DNA of 64,000 bases from Rhyzopertha dominica. Lineage: Eukaryota; Arthropoda; Insecta; Coleoptera; Bostrichidae. Made by a program: the position numbers and the translations under genes. The stretch is from positions 42,990,257 through 43,054,256 of the forward strand of contig QCXZ01000003.1 in NCBI GenBank assembly GCA_025024175.1, read 5' to 3'. This document shows, piece after piece, positions 63,241-64,000 of the stretch (its first letter is position 1; each line of letters begins with the position of its first letter). The notes below the pieces were generated by a model. That model did no database searches, had not been told where the DNA came from, and was given only the letters and a program-made list of their open reading frames with translations.

Positions 63241-64000
63241 ATATATAACTACCTGATTTTTTTCTGACTTGGTAGTCTCCGAAATTTTAGTTTCTTTCCT
63301 TATATGTCCAGATTTGTTTATGCCTATTATCTGTTTAGTGTATTTACTGTTTTGGTGATTGACAAAAAATCAATCAGACGGTGTTCAATAAATGAAGACG
63401 GTGTTCAATAAATGAAGATCTGCATATTTTTTGACGACACGAAAAAAAGTTCCGGTGAAAAATGTGTGGGACAAATACTGAATGCAACCACGGAAGTGGT
63501 AATCTATTTAAAACAAGCTGCAAAAGAATGTCTTATTTAAAGTTAATACTTAATAAAATTGCAAGTTGTTACCTTTGTTGTGAGATATTTGTCACATACT
63601 TCCCTATTAAAAGAGGCTAATTTGCTCTCCATGCCTCATATTTTTGGTCATTAACCTTCTGCCGTTCTTCTTAGCCGAGCACATACTTGTTCGTAAGGTA
63701 GTTCACAATGTCTTTTGCTGAGAGTACCTACTCGTCAATAGCGAATAGTGAATCCATAACATCGATGATTTGAATTTTTCACGTATATCTTTCATACCTA
63801 TACAAAAACTGTAACTTCAGAAAAGGACGAAGTTCTGTCTTGTAGTTGTCATTCGTGGAAACTATTATACACGATTTCATAAACTTTCCTGGATGTTTTA
63901 GGTGACAAATGCAGTGGAGCTACCTTTACTGCATTTCTAATATCTGGAGGAGTACACTGCATTTTACTTTCACTCTTTTCTGTTTCCAATTTCGGCCAAA
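63241..64000. other. Right flank of copy B
   Basis: Matches 19178-19921, with a short local duplication (GACGGTGTTCAATAAATGAA repeated at about 63377-63417) that copy A has once. No gene is seen. Confidence 0.6.

Larger units (their letters stand above)
45993..64000 (+). repeat. 18-kb direct duplication, copy B
   Basis: Same content and order as 1419-19921. Copy B keeps DNA that copy A lost (54 bp of BEL/Pao RNase H at 58651-58704; about 75 bp near 52182-52257). It lacks DNA that A keeps (about 458 bp of BEL/Pao integrase at 59425; about 70 bp near 50534). It has a shorter left and a longer right minisatellite array. The copy continues past the window end. Confidence 0.95.

Noticed and set aside
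1..64000. tRNA or rRNA genes
   Set aside because: I looked for A/B-box and rRNA-like stretches and found none; a covariance search would be needed to exclude them fully.

Overview
This window is insect nuclear DNA. It is AT-rich and intron-containing, has two 100-N assembly gaps (30863-30962 and 45893-45992), and carries exons of two developmental genes known from insects: twisted gastrulation and furrowed. It also holds many insect-type transposons (BEL/Pao, Penelope-like, IS630/Tc1/mariner, hAT, MITEs). I cannot name the order or species from sequence alone. The gaps split the window into contig 1 (1-30862), contig 2 (30963-45892) and contig 3 (45993-64000).

Layout. 1-1418 is unique AT-rich DNA. 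1419-19921 (copy A) is repeated in the same orientation at 45993-64000 (copy B), where it starts at the first base after the second gap and runs off the window. Each copy holds a degenerate IS630/Tc1/mariner-type transposon, a minus-strand first coding exon encoding a signal peptide, several kb of unrecognised noncoding DNA, and a composite element. The composite is two tandem arrays of a ~123-bp unit in opposite orientation, flanking a decayed 3' part of a BEL/Pao pol gene. After copy A comes the only intact gene: seven exons (20588-28258, plus strand) giving 538 residues, with no function I recognise. Its introns and 3' UTR hold hAT, Tc1-like and PIF/Harbinger-like insertions. It converges on the last two coding exons of twisted gastrulation (minus strand, 30247-30598).

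Contig 2 is mostly transposon debris: a LINE endonuclease fragment, a DDE transposase remnant, a Penelope-like element with RT and GIY-YIG parts, and a hAT element nested in a Tc1-like MITE. It also carries two plus-strand exons that I assign to furrowed (a sushi domain, then the start of a fucolectin-type domain), both with single-base indels.

Two points deserve most attention. First, the inverted minisatellite arrays around a retrotransposon core look like a foldback-type composite element; array length differs between the copies. Second, the 18-kb duplication begins exactly at a gap, so it may be an uncollapsed second haplotype rather than a true duplication. The splice phase of the signal-peptide exon fits the furrowed sushi exon, but their strands conflict, so contig 2 may be inverted in the scaffold.
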